A DNA stretch of 64,000 nucleotides from an uncultured Clostridia bacterium (GCA_947175195.1 CAMWLQ010000002.1:124001-188000); one strand, 5' to 3'; shown: positions 17,942 through 27,858, numbered from the stretch's first letter. Program-made: numbers and translations. Notes: generated by a model not told the origin, from the letters alone.

Positions 17942-19132
17942 TTAATCGTCTTTATGCTTTAACGTTTCGCGCGCGATATACAATTCCTCGTTGGTGGGAA
18001 TAATGTACACCTTGACTTTGGAATCGGGCGCCGAAATAAGCACTTCTTCGTCGCGCGGAGGGTTGGCATTTTTCGCTTTGTCGAGCTTAATGCCCAAAAA
18101 TTCCATATCGTTGCAAACGGATTCACGCACGCACACTGTGTGTTCGCCTATGCCGCCTGTAAATACCAAGCAGTCCAGTCCGCCCATTGCCGCGGCATAC
18201 GATCCTACGTACTTTTTAACGCGATAACTGAACATATCAAGCGCGAGCTGCGCGCGCGGATTTTTCTTGTCCGCCGCAGCCTCCAAATCACGGAAATCAG
18301 AGCTTACGCCGCTTATACCCAAAACGCCGCACTGCTTGTTTAAGTAGTTGGTCATTTCGTGTATGTCGTAGCCCTTTTTGCCCATAAGGTATTCCATAAC
18401 GGCGGGATCGATGTCGCCGCTGCGCGTGCCCATAATAAGACCCTCGAGCGGAGTCAAGCCCATAGACGTGTCTACGCACTTTCCGTTCTTTACTGCGCTG
18501 ACGCTTGCACCGTTGCCGAGATGGCACACGATTGTTTTAATCTTGTCAGTACCGCAAAGCGCCGACGCCCTGCCCGATACGTATGCGTGGCTGGTGCCAT
18601 GAAAGCCGTACTTGCGCACTTTGTACTTTTTGTAATCGTCATAGTCAATGCCGTACATATACGCGTATTCGGGCATTGTCGCGTGAAACGTAGTGTCAAA
18701 CACGGCTACCATGGGCGCGTTAGGCATAGCCTCTTGGCAAGCCTTTATTCCCATAATATTGGCAGGCATATGTAACGGGCCCAAATCGGTGTTGGATTCA
18801 ATCAGCTTTAACGTTTCGGGAGTTACAAGCACCGAATCTTTAAAGTTCTCCCCGGCGTGCAGCACGCGGTGTCCGACGGCGGCAATCTCCGACATAGCGG
18901 AAATAACACCGTATTCGGGATTGACAAGCGCGTCCAAAACATACTTGATAGCCTCCTTGTGTGTGGGCATTTCGGCCTTGATTTCCACCTTGGTTTTGCC
19001 CGAATGTTTAAGGACGGACCCGTCCATGCCTATGCGTTCGCAAACGCCCTTTGCCAAAACAGCCTGCGTTTCGGTTTCGATAAGCTGATATTTAAGTGAC
19101 GAGCTACCTGCATTAATAACAAGTATCTTCAT
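17942..19132 (-). CDS. ackA: acetate kinase
   Basis: 396 residues from the ATG at 19132, with SD GGAGGT just upstream; a longer frame exists but lacks family support. The N-terminus MKILVINAGSSSLKYQL, the FDTTFH segment and HLGNGAS are the ASKHA kinase motifs of AckA. It makes ATP and acetate from acetyl phosphate, the last step of acetate fermentation; the usual partner pta is not in the window. A dnaJ terminator hairpin lies only about 25 bases before the ATG, so the promoter is not obvious. Confidence 0.97.
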   Translation of the reverse strand: MKILVINAGSSSLKYQLIETETQAVLAKGVCERIGMDGSVLKHSGKTKVEIKAEMPTHKEAIKYVLDALVNPEYGVISAMSEIAAVGHRVLHAGENFKDSVLVTPETLKLIESNTDLGPLHMPANIMGIKACQEAMPNAPMVAVFDTTFHATMPEYAYMYGIDYDDYKKYKVRKYGFHGTSHAYVSGRASALCGTDKIKTIVCHLGNGASVSAVKNGKCVDTSMGLTPLEGLIMGTRSGDIDPAVMEYLMGKKGYDIHEMTNYLNKQCGVLGISGVSSDFRDLEAAADKKNPRAQLALDMFSYRVKKYVGSYAAAMGGLDCLVFTGGIGEHTVCVRESVCNDMEFLGIKLDKAKNANPPRDEEVLISAPDSKVKVYIIPTNEELYIARETLKHKDD

Positions 19133-19150
19133 AATACCTCCGTTAAACGC

Positions 19151-19175
19151 AAACAACCGCCGAGCGACTCGGCGG
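19151..19175 (-). terminator. hairpin terminator after dnaJ
   Basis: Perfect 8-bp GC-rich stem CCGCCGAG/CTCGGCGG with a 3-base loop, followed on the minus strand by TTGTTTGCGTTT. The T run is broken, so some readthrough into ackA is likely. Confidence 0.7.
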
Positions 19176-19194
19176 CATTTGCTTAAGTTTTAAT

Positions 19195-20301
19195 TTATTT
19201 TTTTAAGAATTCCCGAGCTTTGTCGTATTGTTCGGGTTTAAGACTCTCGTGGAGCTCTTTGATTTTTTGCCGTTGAGATTTATCGAGATTTTTGGGCAAT
19301 TCTATATCGATAGTGACAAGCAAATCACCCTTCAACTGCTTTTTGGGGTTTTCTAACCCTTGTTCTTTCAATTTAAAGGTCATTCCGCTTTGCGCGCCTT
19401 CGGGCAATGTAAACGCTATTTTGTTGCCCTTGAGCGTGGGAACAAGCACTTTATCGCCAAGCAGCGCCTGAGTAAACGCCACAGGAATATCCACGAGCAA
19501 ATCCAACCCCTTGCGACGGAAAAGCTTGTGCGGCAAAACGGTAACGTTCAGTATAAGATTGCCGTTTTTTGTGCCAGTTCTGGTGCGTTCGCCCTCATTG
19601 GGAATCGTAAGAATTTGATTAGGCTCGATACCCGCAGGGAAAGTTATGCGCAAATTGGAATTTTTGCGCAGTGAACCGCGCCCGCCACATGACGTGCAAG
19701 GCTCTTTTATGATTCTTCCGCTGCCACCGCAAACGTTACACGGTTTCATACTGACAACCCTGCCGAACGGTGTTTCTTGCGCGTAACGCACTTTACCTGA
19801 GCCGCCGCAGTTGGTACACTTGACAAACTGCGTGCCGTTTTTCGCACCGGTACCACGGCAAGCCGCACAAGGCTCAAACCTATTTACGGTTATCTCCTTT
19901 TGCGTGCCGTACGCCGCCTCCTCAAAGGTAAGCGTAACGTTAAGGCTTATATCACCGGGGTTGCCGCCCGCGCCGCCATGATGCTCGTTGCCGAACATAT
20001 TGACAAACTCATCGAAGAAACTGTTACCGCGCGCACTGCCGCCTTGACCACCGGCACCGCCGGCGCCGCCGAACGCACCGCTACCACCACCGGCTTGAGC
20101 GGCGTCGTACTCGGAACGTTTTTGCGGGTCGGAAAGCGTTTCGTACGCCTCGTTTACCTCTTTGAATTTGTTGGCGGCTGCCTCGTCGCCGGGATGCAAG
20201 TCGGGGTGATATTGACGCGCAAGCTTACGAAAAGCCGATTTAAGCTCCTCGTCTGTAGCGGTTTTGCTCACACCCAACGTTTCATAATAATTCTTTGCCA
20301 T
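19195..20301 (-). CDS. dnaJ: chaperone protein DnaJ
   Basis: 368 residues, type I DnaJ. The J domain has HPD at 32-34, then a Gly/Phe/Ala-rich linker (about 70-105), then four zinc-finger repeats ([32 protein letters not shown]; about 140-215) and the substrate-binding C-terminal domains. It stimulates DnaK ATPase and delivers substrates. Last gene of hrcA-grpE-dnaK-dnaJ, with an SD GGAG nine bases before the ATG. Confidence 0.98.
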   Translation of the reverse strand: MAKNYYETLGVSKTATDEELKSAFRKLARQYHPDLHPGDEAAANKFKEVNEAYETLSDPQKRSEYDAAQAGGGSGAFGGAGGAGGQGGSARGNSFFDEFVNMFGNEHHGGAGGNPGDISLNVTLTFEEAAYGTQKEITVNRFEPCAACRGTGAKNGTQFVKCTNCGGSGKVRYAQETPFGRVVSMKPCNVCGGSGRIIKEPCTSCGGRGSLRKNSNLRITFPAGIEPNQILTIPNEGERTRTGTKNGNLILNVTVLPHKLFRRKGLDLLVDIPVAFTQALLGDKVLVPTLKGNKIAFTLPEGAQSGMTFKLKEQGLENPKKQLKGDLLVTIDIELPKNLDKSQRQKIKELHESLKPEQYDKAREFLKK

Positions 20302-20405
20302 TCTTTACTCCGCAATCTCGAAAGATGCTTTTGATTGCCATCCAAATAAGTATTGCGCACACGATTGTCGCACAAACCAATTCGGCGGTTACGTAATAGA
20401 ATACC

Positions 20406-20437
20406 GCAACAAGAGCCGTTATAAAGGCTCCTGTTGC
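20406..20437 (-). other. strong intergenic hairpin between dnaK and dnaJ
   Basis: A 12-bp stem (20406-20417 with 20426-20437) has one G-T wobble and an 8-base loop, and no T run follows on either strand. It may protect the upstream mRNA end, act as a processing site, or attenuate dnaJ expression. Without a T run it is not a normal terminator. Confidence 0.6.
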
Positions 20438-20455
20438 AGTACGTTATCGATAAAA

Positions 20456-22267
20456 TTAGTTGGTACCTTCGCCGTCGTCTACTACTTCGGGATTGTCGAT
20501 TACAACGTCGTCCTCGGGCGGCGGTGTAGTGCCGTTTTCATAGAGCTTGGAGAATATGTCGTTAGACAGCTTTTGCAGGGTTTCAACCGCGTCGCGGATA
20601 GCCTCAAGCTCCTCGGTCTTAATGACTTCGCGAACGTTAGCCATTTCCTTGTTAAGCTCGTCTTTTTGTTCGGGTGCAATGGTGTCGCCATTTTCGCGCA
20701 AGAACTTCTCGATGGAGAATACAAGCATATCCGCTTGGTTCTTTGCCTCGACAACCTCTTTGCGCTGCGCATCCTCTTCCGCAAACTTTTCGGCGTCCTT
20801 AATAGCCTGGTTGATTTGCGCCTCGGTAAGGTTGGTGGATGCGGTAACGGTAACGCGTTGCTCCTTGCCTGTGCCCTTATCCTTAGCCGATACGTGAACT
20901 ATACCGTTGGCGTCAATATCGAACGTAACCTCGATTTGAGGAACGCCACGAGGTGCGGGCGGGATGCCGCCGAGCTCGAAACGAGCAAGGGTCTTGTTGT
21001 GCGCCGCGATTTCGCGCTCGCCCTGCAATACGTGAATATCAACCGACGGCTGATTGTCGGTAGCCGTGGAGAACACCTGCGACTTTTTGGTCGGAATTGT
21101 GGTGTTTCTCGGAATAAGCTTGGTAAATATACCGCCGACCGTTTCGATACCGAGCGAAAGCGGTGTAACGTCCAAAAGCAATACGTCCTTAACCTCGCCG
21201 GCAAGAACGCCGCCCTGTATAGCCGCGCCGACTGCAACACATTCGTCGGGGTTGATGCCCTTGAACGGCTCTTTGCCGGAAAGCTTGCGAACAGCCTCAA
21301 CAACCGCGGGAATACGCGTGGAACCACCGACCATGATGACCTTGTCTATATCGTTGTTGGTATAGCCTGCGTCCGCCATAGCCTTTTTGGTAAGCTCGAT
21401 CGAGCGGTCTACAAGGCGCTGCGACAATGCCTCGAACTTGGCACGAGTGATTTCGTATTCCAAGTGCTTGGGACCGGTAGCGTCGGCAGTAATGAACGGC
21501 AAGCTGACAGTGGTCTTTTGCGTGCCGGAAAGGTCGATCTTCGCCTTTTCCGCAGCCTCTTTAAGACGCTGCATAGCCATACGGTCTTTGCTGAGGTCGA
21601 TGCCCTGATCGTTTTTGAACTGCTGAACAAGGTAGTCGATGATGACTTGGTCAAAGTCGTCACCACCCAAGCGGGTGTCGCCCGAGGTAGCTATAACCTC
21701 GAATACGCCGTCGCCGATTTCCAAAATGGAAATATCGAACGTACCGCCACCAAGGTCGTAAATGAATACCTTTTGGCTGGAGCCCTGACCTTTGTCAAGT
21801 CCGTAAGCAAGCGCCGCTGCGGTAGGCTCGTTGATTATACGAAGAACGTCCAAGCCCGCGATTTTGCCCGCGTCTTTGGTAGCCTGACGCTGGGAGTCGT
21901 TGAAATACGCAGGAACGGTAATAACCGCCTGAGTAACGGGCTCGCCAAGGTAAGCTTCCGCGTCCTTTTTAAGCTTGGTAAGAATCATAGCGGAAATCTC
22001 TTGCGGCGAGTAATCCTTTTTGTCAATGTTGACCTTTCTGGACGTACCCATATCACGCTTGATAGAGATGATTGTTCTGTCGGGATTTGCAACCGCTTGG
22101 CGCTTTGCAACTTGACCTACAAGTCGCTCCCCGTCCTTTGCAAAACCTACGACGGAAGGTGTCGTGCGGCCGCCTTCTGCGTTGGGAATAACAACGGGTT
22201 CGCCGCCTTCCAACACCGCCACACACGAATTGGTAGTACCTAAGTCTATACCAATGATTTTGCCCAT
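20456..22267 (-). CDS. dnaK: chaperone protein DnaK (Hsp70)
   Basis: 603 residues. The ATPase domain begins with [19 protein letters not shown] and contains [16 protein letters not shown] and [15 protein letters not shown]; the substrate domain begins near the [14 protein letters not shown] segment (about 365). The helical lid is intact, with an acidic tail. It folds proteins in an ATP cycle with DnaJ and GrpE. Confidence 0.99.
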   Translation of the reverse strand: MGKIIGIDLGTTNSCVAVLEGGEPVVIPNAEGGRTTPSVVGFAKDGERLVGQVAKRQAVANPDRTIISIKRDMGTSRKVNIDKKDYSPQEISAMILTKLKKDAEAYLGEPVTQAVITVPAYFNDSQRQATKDAGKIAGLDVLRIINEPTAAALAYGLDKGQGSSQKVFIYDLGGGTFDISILEIGDGVFEVIATSGDTRLGGDDFDQVIIDYLVQQFKNDQGIDLSKDRMAMQRLKEAAEKAKIDLSGTQKTTVSLPFITADATGPKHLEYEITRAKFEALSQRLVDRSIELTKKAMADAGYTNNDIDKVIMVGGSTRIPAVVEAVRKLSGKEPFKGINPDECVAVGAAIQGGVLAGEVKDVLLLDVTPLSLGIETVGGIFTKLIPRNTTIPTKKSQVFSTATDNQPSVDIHVLQGEREIAAHNKTLARFELGGIPPAPRGVPQIEVTFDIDANGIVHVSAKDKGTGKEQRVTVTASTNLTEAQINQAIKDAEKFAEEDAQRKEVVEAKNQADMLVFSIEKFLRENGDTIAPEQKDELNKEMANVREVIKTEELEAIRDAVETLQKLSNDIFSKLYENGTTPPPEDDVVIDNPEVVDDGEGTN

Positions 22268-22313
22268 AGAATTAATCCTCCAAAAATTGTTTTTAAATTA
22301 AGTAATATATGCA

Positions 22314-22868
22314 CTAATTGGCGACTCTTACGACGCTGTGCCGCAAAATGCGGTCGCCCAATTTGTAGCCCTTGTTGTAAACCTCGACGATCATATTGAC
22401 CTTGCTCGGATCGTTGGTTTTGGTTTGCATAACCGCGTTGTGAAGATTGGGATCGAACTGCTGTCCCAAAGCGGGAATCTCTTCCACTCCGAACGACGTA
22501 AGAACGTCCACAATACGGCGGTAAATCATTTTTACACCCTCGGCAATCTTTTCGTCCGTAATGGTTTGGATTGCCTGTTTCAACACGTCAAGCTCGGGAA
22601 TAATCTTTTCGAGAACGGCGCACATGCCGTCTTCTTTGAGCTTTTTGTTGCTCTCGTTCATACGCTTGCGGTAGTTATCGAAATCCGCCTGCATACGGTT
22701 GACCAAGTTGGAAAGCTCCTCCGATCTTGCCTTTTCCTTTACGGCAATAGCCTGCGCTATGCTAAGCTGTTGCGTAACGGCTGCGATTTGGTTTTGCATT
22801 GCTTTGTAGTCGTCTTGCGAAACCTCAATGGGCAGCTCACGGGTGCGCTCTCTCGTCTTATCGTCCAT
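22314..22868 (-). CDS. grpE: nucleotide exchange factor GrpE
   Basis: 184 residues. An N-terminal coiled coil (about 15-90, with the NRMQADFDNYRKRMNE motif) and a C-terminal beta domain with VEEIPALGQQFDPNLHNAVMQ and KGYKLGDRILRHSVVRVA, both diagnostic of GrpE. It releases ADP from DnaK. It lies between hrcA and dnaK under CIRCE control. Confidence 0.97.
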   Translation of the reverse strand: MDDKTRERTRELPIEVSQDDYKAMQNQIAAVTQQLSIAQAIAVKEKARSEELSNLVNRMQADFDNYRKRMNESNKKLKEDGMCAVLEKIIPELDVLKQAIQTITDEKIAEGVKMIYRRIVDVLTSFGVEEIPALGQQFDPNLHNAVMQTKTNDPSKVNMIVEVYNKGYKLGDRILRHSVVRVAN

Positions 22869-22890
22869 TATGTCCTCCGTCCAAAAATTT

Positions 22891-23979
22891 TTATTCGTCC
22901 GTATCGGAAGTTACCGACGAACTATATTCTTCCGTACCGTCGCCATGCGCGCCTTCGCCCGCAGGCAACATTTGTACGGTTTTTGACAAATAATCCAGCA
23001 CCGAAACCACCTTGGAGTAGTCCATGCGTATCGGCCCGATAACGCCGGCGTTACCCACCGTAACACCGCCTATATTATATGACGCGGTTACTATGGCACA
23101 TTCCGGCATTCCTTCTCGGATTTCGTTGTCCTTGCCTATTTGAAAAGTAATGTTCACGTCGTCGGAATTTTGCAGGACAGGAACAAGCTCTTCCTTTGCG
23201 TCCAAAAATTCCAACATGGCTTTCGCCTTCTTTAGATTGGCGTACTCGGGCTGTTCAAGTATTTTCGCACTGCCCTCCAGCACAATATCCGAAAACATAT
23301 CGTCATGCGAATAGCTTTTGAAAATGCGAAGTATAGTGGAAAAAACCCTTTCGTACTCCTTTTTCACCTGCTTGACAATTTTGTTGGGCTGCCTGTTAAT
23401 CTCACTGATCGTATGCCCCGCAAACGCGCTTGTTACAAAATGCGAAACACTGTCGCAGTATTCGTCCGTAACTCCGCTGCCTATATTGACCGTCGCGTCC
23501 TTGAGCACGCCCATATTGGTGACGATTATTATAAGCGCCGAAGAATCGGTAATCCTGACAATGCGGATGTTGAGTATAGTCGCGGCGTCATTGCTTTGCA
23601 CATAGGCAACCGAAGTCAAATTGGTAATTTCGGATATTACCTTTGCCGTGTTCTTTAGCACGTCGTCCAGCTCGGTGATTTTTTTGTTAAAGTACCGTTT
23701 TACGATTTTCAGCTCCGACCGCGTAAGCTTGCGGCGCGGCATAAGCTTTTCAACGTAAAGCCTATACGCCTCTGCGGTAGGCACCCTGCCCGACGATGTA
23801 TGCAGTTGAGTGAGATAACCCATTTCCTCAAGCGCAGCCATCTCGTTGCGAATTGTCGCGGATGACAGTGCAGGCAAATGTTTCTCTTTGATTTCCGAGC
23901 TTGAAACGGGCTGACAGTTTTCTATATATCCGTCCACAACCGCTTGAAGTATTTTCTCTTTTCTGCCCGTCAAACCCAT
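22891..23979 (-). CDS. hrcA: heat-inducible transcription repressor HrcA
   Basis: 362 residues from the ATG at 23979. I prefer this start because the family N-terminus (RKEKILQAVVDGYIENCQPV, a winged helix) begins there; a TTG at 24009 would lie inside the operator. A GAF-like domain follows (about 120-340). HrcA binds CIRCE and represses grpE-dnaK-dnaJ; it needs GroEL for activity. It is autoregulated through the CIRCE element upstream. Confidence 0.96.
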   Translation of the reverse strand: MGLTGRKEKILQAVVDGYIENCQPVSSSEIKEKHLPALSSATIRNEMAALEEMGYLTQLHTSSGRVPTAEAYRLYVEKLMPRRKLTRSELKIVKRYFNKKITELDDVLKNTAKVISEITNLTSVAYVQSNDAATILNIRIVRITDSSALIIIVTNMGVLKDATVNIGSGVTDEYCDSVSHFVTSAFAGHTISEINRQPNKIVKQVKKEYERVFSTILRIFKSYSHDDMFSDIVLEGSAKILEQPEYANLKKAKAMLEFLDAKEELVPVLQNSDDVNITFQIGKDNEIREGMPECAIVTASYNIGGVTVGNAGVIGPIRMDYSKVVSVLDYLSKTVQMLPAGEGAHGDGTEEYSSSVTSDTDE

Positions 23980-24002
23980 CAATGCAATCCCGTTTACACG
24001 AA

Positions 24003-24029
24003 TTAGCAAACTACCGCATAGAGTGCTAA
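24003..24029 (-). promoter_or_regulatory. CIRCE operator of the hrcA operon
   Basis: On the minus strand TTAGCACTC (24029-24021), nine bases, GTTTGCTAA (24011-24003). The promoter-proximal half is perfect and the distal half has two mismatches to GAGTGCTAA. It overlaps the expected transcription start, as usual for HrcA targets. Confidence 0.93.
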
Positions 24030-24033
24030 AATA

Positions 24034-24062
24034 AGTTTACCATATACCCCTGCCTTTGTCAA
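24034..24062 (-). promoter_or_regulatory. sigma-A promoter of hrcA-grpE-dnaK-dnaJ
   Basis: Minus strand TTGACA (24062-24057), 17-base spacer, TAAACT (24039-24034), immediately before CIRCE. Confidence 0.9.
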
Positions 24063-24072
24063 TCATTTTTCT

Positions 24073-24110
24073 CAAAAAAAATTGCGCCTTTTTCCAAAAA
24101 TAGTAGGCGC
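24073..24110 (-). terminator. terminator after the DUF3267-like gene
   Basis: GCGCCT/AGGCGC stem (24110-24105 with 24089-24084) with a 15-base loop, followed on the minus strand by an A and a T run interrupted only after eight T. It lies just upstream of the hrcA promoter. Confidence 0.8.
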
Positions 24111-24148
24111 TGTTTAGTTTAAATACAAGATATATGATTTGTTATACA

Positions 24149-24730
24149 TTAATCTCTATTAATATTTAACGGAAGGTATACCACAACGTCCGTTCCGCAG
24201 TCTACAACCACGCCGCGTTTGGGCGCGGAAAGCACATGCCGTATCATAAAGAAATCGGCAACGCTGCCGAACACGTTGTACATAAGCGGCATGAACGGCA
24301 AAACAAAAAATTCCGCAGGCAAAAGCACGCAAAGCGGAATTAGCAGTGCGCAGTAAAAAACGAACGGAAACGACGCCACAAAAAAGTACTGCGCTTTTGT
24401 GAATATAATATTCGGCGAGCCGCAATAAGCCGCGAACTTTCCGTACTTAATGTACGGTTTTTTGAAACTACTGATTATAATGGCAAATGCGTGTGCAAAT
24501 TCGTGTACGTACGGATATATTAGGCACAACGCCGCACCGCACAATATGTATACAAAATACATTCCCCCGGGAAATCCGAGTATTCTCAAACAGTAATTAA
24601 GTATAATTCCGACTACACAGCTCGCGGTAATTGATATGAGCGCAAAAATATTGAGCTTGTTAAGCATTTTAAATTTGGGATCGGACAAATCCAATCTTTG
24701 TATTGCTTTGTAGTCGTAGACCTTTTTCAT
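24149..24730 (-). CDS. DUF3267-like membrane metallopeptidase
   Basis: 193 residues from the ATG at 24730. Four or more membrane segments surround an HEFAH motif at 76-80, the zinc-binding HExxH signature, with a further conserved-looking segment GSVADFFMIRH near residue 155. This is the layout of DUF3267/site-2-protease-like membrane proteins. The substrate is unknown. The ATG has no SD; a perfect promoter ends six bases before it, predicting a leaderless mRNA. It follows hemW but has its own promoter. Confidence 0.75.
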   Translation of the reverse strand: MKKVYDYKAIQRLDLSDPKFKMLNKLNIFALISITASCVVGIILNYCLRILGFPGGMYFVYILCGAALCLIYPYVHEFAHAFAIIISSFKKPYIKYGKFAAYCGSPNIIFTKAQYFFVASFPFVFYCALLIPLCVLLPAEFFVLPFMPLMYNVFGSVADFFMIRHVLSAPKRGVVVDCGTDVVVYLPLNINRD

Positions 24731-24736
24731 AATCGT

Positions 24737-24765
24737 ATTATAACAAAAAACGTGCAATCAGTCAA
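24737..24765 (-). promoter_or_regulatory. promoter giving a leaderless DUF3267 mRNA
   Basis: Minus strand TTGACT (24765-24760), 17-base spacer, TATAAT (24742-24737), six bases, ATG at 24730. The -35 box overlaps the hemW stop codon. Confidence 0.85.
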
Positions 24766-25867
24766 GCATCAGTTGCTCTATAATGGAGTTCATAACAAAC
24801 ATTTTGTCGGGCGAAATTTTAACAAACCCATTTTCGCAAACAATTAGATTTTCGCTTTTAAGGCTATGCAAAATTTCGGCGTTGCGCTTACAAAAATCAT
24901 ACCCGAATCGCTTGTAAAAATCGTCGACTATTATACCCTTTTCGGTGCGCAAGCGCAGCATAACGTATTCATTGTACAAATCCTTATCGGTCAAATTACA
25001 GCTTTCAGCCCGTGGTGATGCGATATATTCGGCAAGATTATCGCCGTGCATAAACCTTGTGCGTGCACCGTCATAGCCGTGCGCCGCAACGCCGAAACCG
25101 ATATACGGCTTACATTCCCAATATTTTTTGTTGTGTCGGCTCTCCCGCCCACGCAAAGCGAAATTACTCACCTCGTAACGGCAAAAGTCCAAATCATGCA
25201 GCTTACCATAAGCCAAATCGTACATATCGGCTATGCCGTCGTCGGACGGCATGTAACCGGACTTATATAGCGGCGTGCCCTGCTCCACCGTCAAAGCATA
25301 AACGGAAACGTGCGAGCAGTGCCGCGCCACCGTAGTTACGGAATCGATTACGACATCACTTGTTTGTTCGGGCAAGCCTAAAATTATATCGGAAGAAATG
25401 TTGTCAAAGGAATGTGCCAATAGTTCGACGGCGTTTAAGTAATCGGCATAAGTATGCACCCTGCCTATTGCGCGCAAAACCTTGTCGCAAGACGACTGCA
25501 AACCCATGCTTATTCGGTTTACGCCAACGTCTTTACATTCGCAAATAAAATCCGTCGAAACACTTTCGGGATTGCACTCGACGGTTATTTCCGCATTGTC
25601 GGTTACGCAAAAGTTATTTTTTACGGCAGTCTGTATATCCGCAAGCCCGCCGCGAAAAAGGCATGACGGCGTACCACCGCCGATATATATCGTATCTACA
25701 ACGCAGCCCTTAAACTCACTGTCGTTTATTTCTTTAATCAACGTATCTACATATGTTTTTTGCAACGAAAAATCGGGCGTAGACACAAACGCGCAGTATT
25801 TGCATTTTGCCTTGCAAAACGGTATGTGTATATAAACGCCGTATGATTTCTCCGTATCGATTGTCAT
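24758..25867 (-). CDS. hemW: radical SAM HemW (heme chaperone; HemN-like)
   Basis: 369 residues. The N-terminus [19 protein letters not shown] has the radical SAM cluster motif with C18, C22 and C25, and [11 protein letters not shown] follows. It lacks the extra N-terminal part of true coproporphyrinogen dehydrogenase HemN, so it is the HemW type that inserts heme. It overlaps lepA by four bases, the common lepA-hemW arrangement. Confidence 0.94.
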   Translation of the reverse strand: MTIDTEKSYGVYIHIPFCKAKCKYCAFVSTPDFSLQKTYVDTLIKEINDSEFKGCVVDTIYIGGGTPSCLFRGGLADIQTAVKNNFCVTDNAEITVECNPESVSTDFICECKDVGVNRISMGLQSSCDKVLRAIGRVHTYADYLNAVELLAHSFDNISSDIILGLPEQTSDVVIDSVTTVARHCSHVSVYALTVEQGTPLYKSGYMPSDDGIADMYDLAYGKLHDLDFCRYEVSNFALRGRESRHNKKYWECKPYIGFGVAAHGYDGARTRFMHGDNLAEYIASPRAESCNLTDKDLYNEYVMLRLRTEKGIIVDDFYKRFGYDFCKRNAEILHSLKSENLIVCENGFVKISPDKMFVMNSIIEQLMLD

Positions 25868-27669
25868 TTCTTGTCGTTATCCAGCTTAAGCACGGACATA
25901 AACGCCTCGGACGGAATTTCCACCGTGCCGAACTGACGCATGCGCTTTTTGCCTTCCTTTTGCTTTTCCAAAAGTTTCTTTTTGCGCGTTACGTCGCCGC
26001 CGTAGCACTTTGCCAAAACGTCCTTCCTAAGCGCTTTAATCGTTTCGCGCGCTATAACCTTGCCGCCGATAGCAGCCTGAATGGGAATTTCAAACAGCTT
26101 GCGCGGAATTACGTCCTTCAGCTTTTCCGCCATAGCACGTCCGCGAGAGTAAGCCTTGTCGCGGTGAACGATTATGCTGAGCGCGTCGCAAATATCGCCG
26201 TTAAGCATTATATCCAGCTTGACCAAGTCGCTCTTGCGGTAACCGGCCTGCTCGTAATCGAAACTTGCATATCCGCGCGATCGGCTTTTCAGCCCGTCAA
26301 AAAAGTCGTAAACAATTTCGTTAAGCGGCATCGTGTACGTTATTAGCACGCGAGTTTTTTCAATATATGTCATGTTCAGGTACTCGCCGCGCTTGTCCTG
26401 ACAAAGCTCCATTATCGGTCCGATATATTCGGGCGGCGTGTATATGGACGCCGTAACGACAGGCTCTTCCATATAGTCGATCTCACCCGCAGGCGGAAGG
26501 TTTGACGGATTTGTAACTTCGGTCATGCCGCTGCTCGTATATACCTTGTACACAACGCCCGGTGCTGTTGTGATTATATCCAGGTCGAATTCTCGCTCTA
26601 ACCGCTCCTCTATGATTTCCATATGGAGCAGTCCTAAAAATCCGCAACGGAAACCGAAACCGAGCGCAGACGACGTTTCAGGCTCGTAAAACAGCGAGGC
26701 GTCGTTCAGCTTAAGCCGCTCCAAAGCGTCCTTTAAGTCCTCGTACTTTGACCCGTCAGCAGGATAAATTCCGCTGTAAACCACGGGCTTGACTTTTTTG
26801 TACCCGGGGCACGGCTCGGACGTGGGATTGTTTGCGTAAGTGATTGTGTCGCCCGGTGCGGTATCGGCTATAGACTTGATGGACGCGCACAAATAACCTA
26901 CGTCGCCCGCCGACAAGCGGTCGATAGATACAGGTTTGGGTTGGAATACGCCCACCTCGGTTACGTCGTACACCTTGCCGTTGGACATCATAGTAATACG
27001 ATCGCCCGCCTTTGCCGACCCGTCGATTATACGTACAAGGCAAACCGCGCCCTTATAGTTGTCGTAATAAGAATCGAATATCAACGCTTTAAGGGGTTTA
27101 TCCACATCGCCCTGCGGCGGCGGCACACTTTGCGCAATCGCGCGCAGCACGTCATCTATATTGACGCCCTCTTTGGCGGAAATGCACGGCGCCTCGTCGG
27201 CAGGCAAGCCGATAATATCCTCTATTTCCTTTTTGACCTCATCCGGTCTAGCGGCGGGCAAATCGATTTTGTTGATAACAGGCACTATTTCCAAATTATT
27301 ATCGAGTGCCAAGTAAACGTTCGCAAGGGTTTGAGCCTCCACGCCCTGCGCCGCGTCTACAACCAATACTGCGCCCTCGCAAGCCGCAAGCGAGCGCGAC
27401 ACCTCGTACGTAAAGTCAACATGTCCGGGTGTGTCAATCAAATTAAACGTATATCGCTGCCCTTCATACTCATAAAACATTCGGACGGGCGTGAGCTTTA
27501 TGGTAATACCGCGCTCACGCTCTATATCCATACTGTCCAGCATTTGGTCGGAAAGTTCGCGTTTTGTAAGCGTAGCCGTCGCCTCCATAAGCCTATCCGC
27601 AAGCGTCGATTTTCCGTGATCGATATGCGCTATTATACAAAAATTGCGTATAAATTTTTGTTTGTCCAT
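25864..27669 (-). CDS. lepA: elongation factor 4 (LepA)
   Basis: 601 residues from the ATG at 27669. The N-terminus [20 protein letters not shown] fits the family, with G1 AHIDHGKS at 14-21, DTPGHVDF (G3) and NKIDLPAA (G4). The LepA-specific C-terminal domain follows (about 490-601). It is a ribosome-bound GTPase that back-translocates or remodels stalled ribosomes. The start has no SD and lies six bases after TATAAT, so the mRNA is probably leaderless. First gene of lepA-hemW. Confidence 0.98.
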   Translation of the reverse strand: MDKQKFIRNFCIIAHIDHGKSTLADRLMEATATLTKRELSDQMLDSMDIERERGITIKLTPVRMFYEYEGQRYTFNLIDTPGHVDFTYEVSRSLAACEGAVLVVDAAQGVEAQTLANVYLALDNNLEIVPVINKIDLPAARPDEVKKEIEDIIGLPADEAPCISAKEGVNIDDVLRAIAQSVPPPQGDVDKPLKALIFDSYYDNYKGAVCLVRIIDGSAKAGDRITMMSNGKVYDVTEVGVFQPKPVSIDRLSAGDVGYLCASIKSIADTAPGDTITYANNPTSEPCPGYKKVKPVVYSGIYPADGSKYEDLKDALERLKLNDASLFYEPETSSALGFGFRCGFLGLLHMEIIEERLEREFDLDIITTAPGVVYKVYTSSGMTEVTNPSNLPPAGEIDYMEEPVVTASIYTPPEYIGPIMELCQDKRGEYLNMTYIEKTRVLITYTMPLNEIVYDFFDGLKSRSRGYASFDYEQAGYRKSDLVKLDIMLNGDICDALSIIVHRDKAYSRGRAMAEKLKDVIPRKLFEIPIQAAIGGKVIARETIKALRKDVLAKCYGGDVTRKKKLLEKQKEGKKRMRQFGTVEIPSEAFMSVLKLDNDKK

Positions 27670-27675
27670 ATCTAA

Positions 27676-27704
27676 ATTATAACATATAGCGCTAAAAACA
27701 GCAA
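27676..27704 (-). promoter_or_regulatory. promoter giving a leaderless lepA mRNA
   Basis: Minus strand TTGCTG (27704-27699), 17-base spacer, TATAAT (27681-27676), six bases, ATG at 27669. The -35 is weak (3 of 6) but the -10 is perfect. Confidence 0.75.
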
Positions 27705-27773
27705 TTATTTTGACCAAATAGCTTTAAAATTAATTAAAATATCGTTAATTTCGGTAAATATACATAAAAACTA

Positions 27774-27802
27774 TTGTAAAATGAATTCAAAGATGATATA
27801 AT
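27774..27802 (+). promoter_or_regulatory. sigma-A promoter of the plus-strand block
   Basis: TTGTAA (27774-27779), 17-base spacer, TATAAT (27797-27802). It is divergent from the lepA promoter 70 bases away. Confidence 0.8.
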
Positions 27803-27811
27803 TGTACTAAT

Positions 27812-27856
27812 ATGATTACGCGTGTCAGCCACAAGCAAGCACACGTTAAAGGTTAA
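27812..27856 (+). CDS. possible 14-aa leader peptide
   Basis: ATG at 27812, TAA at 27854-27856, peptide MITRVSHKQAHVKG. It begins nine bases after the -10 box and ends two bases before the next ATG, overlapping that gene's AAAGG SD. It may be a coupling leader peptide or chance. Confidence 0.3.
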   Translation: MITRVSHKQAHVKG

Positions 27857-27858
27857 GC

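Noticed and set aside
20573-22243. A long open frame of over 550 codons on the plus strand opposite dnaK
   Set aside because: It mirrors the codon bias of dnaK, has low-complexity Arg/Leu/Asn composition, no SD, and matches no family. It is a shadow of a highly conserved gene.
23979-24009. A longer HrcA starting at a TTG inside the CIRCE operator
   Set aside because: The ten extra residues do not fit the family N-terminus, and the codon sits in the operator; the ATG at 23979 is better.
27709-27715. A single CtsR-like heptad (TTTGACC) upstream of lepA
   Set aside because: CtsR needs tandem heptads three bases apart. Only one is present, so it is probably chance.
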